A stretch of 64,000 bases of DNA from an uncultured Atopobiaceae bacterium (GTDB lineage Bacteria; Actinomycetota; Coriobacteriia; Coriobacteriales; Atopobiaceae): assembly GCA_934792625.1 (NCBI GenBank), contig CAKVON010000005.1, positions 1 to 64,000 on the forward strand, given 5' to 3'. Position 1 is the stretch's first letter. The number at the start of each line of letters is the position of its first letter. A model generated the notes under the pieces. The model made no database searches, was not told the origin of the DNA, and saw only the letters and a program-made list of their open reading frames with translations. The position numbers and the translations under genes are program-made. This document shows, piece after piece, positions 63,758 through 64,000 of the stretch.

Positions 63758-64000
63758 CTACACTGACCCACCTGACCCCTGGGTGCTAGGCTCCCGCCTA
63801 AACACGAGCGCGTGCGAAAGTAAGGTCCTAGCCTCGACACCAAACTCCTGAGCAAGAGCTCGGAGGCGATCGTCTATCGAGCAAAGGCCCTGCTCCTCAA
63901 TAAGGGCGAGGAGTTTCGGGTCGGAGAGTATCGGGGTATCGACTCCCGCGGGAACGAAGCCCAGCCCGCGAAACAGGCATTGGCTCGCAATGTTTCTCGC
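63758..64000 (-). CDS. Partial gene, C-terminal 80 residues (possibly ImmA/IrrE-like)
   Basis: The minus strand is open from the right window edge to the TAG at 63758-63760. The visible end contains ARNIASQCLFRGLGF and RLRALAQEFGVEARTLLSHAL, which resembles the C-terminal helix pair of ImmA/IrrE-type metallopeptidases, but no catalytic motif is inside the window. The assignment is tentative. Confidence 0.45.
   Translation of the reverse strand, partial: ARNIASQCLFRGLGFVPAGVDTPILSDPKLLALIEEQGLCSIDDRLRALAQEFGVEARTLLSHALVFRREPSTQGSGGSV

Overview
This is a 64 kb piece of a GC-rich actinobacterial chromosome. The gene set and sequence style (strong GCC/GAG/AAG codon bias, many GTG and TTG starts, arylpyruvate oxidoreductase IorAB with an acyl-CoA ligase, tandem LtaS-like phosphoglycerol transferases, a large ATPase-FtsX fusion) fit an anaerobic, host-associated member of the Coriobacteriia (Olsenella/Atopobium/Collinsella type). 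Genus is inferred, not proven. No tRNA, rRNA, CRISPR array, integrase or transposase was seen.

Region 1-41 kb is mostly housekeeping. It holds a secreted M14 carboxypeptidase (cut by the left edge) and ackA, then a probable minus-strand operon rnd - yugP-like protease - xseA - xseB - HIT protein ending at a strong terminator. Next come a lipid kinase, a Gfo/Idh/MocA oxidoreductase, a nitroreductase, the 1115-residue ABC/FtsX fusion and an acyl-ACP thioesterase. A DJ-1 - Y-family polymerase - YolD-like cluster and a PcrA/UvrD helicase each have a GAAC-N4-GTTC palindrome upstream that looks like a LexA (SOS) box. NudC-like, EamA and SixA-like genes lie between them. A plus-strand operon of acyl-CoA ligase, IorA, IorB and a GNAT acetyltransferase suggests aryl-acid fermentation of amino acids. 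serA, serC, fumC, an alpha/beta hydrolase, a nucleoid-associated protein and crcB follow, then three tandem LtaS-family paralogues.

Region 41-57.6 kb is accessory, and parts of it are visibly lower in GC. It contains a DUF559-type nuclease-like protein next to two 76/77-bp repeats with inverted ends. It also holds a Thoeris-like pair: a TIR (DUF1863-like) protein and a macro-domain protein whose N-terminus is HTH-like rather than the two membrane helices known for macro-type ThsA. A DUF4417 - LHH nuclease toxin (frameshifted) - SMI1/KNR4 immunity module follows. Then come a ricin-repeat L,D-transpeptidase gene broken by one in-frame TGA, a metallophosphoesterase, a serpin, a membrane-anchored GIY-YIG protein flanked by 20-bp direct repeats, an HNH nuclease, an unknown gene, and an HpaII-type restriction endonuclease with its C5 methyltransferase. 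This reads as a defence and conflict island.

Region 57.6-64 kb carries an unexplained 490-bp stretch with a tiny ORF and a terminator. After it come a minus-strand ABC-2 exporter (ATPase and two permeases), a divergent NarL-type two-component system, and an unidentified gene cut by the right edge.

Across the window a short word, CTRCCGAGAAG, recurs in intergenic gaps, sometimes as inverted pairs forming hairpins. It behaves like a dispersed genomic repeat such as an uptake-type sequence, and its role is unknown.
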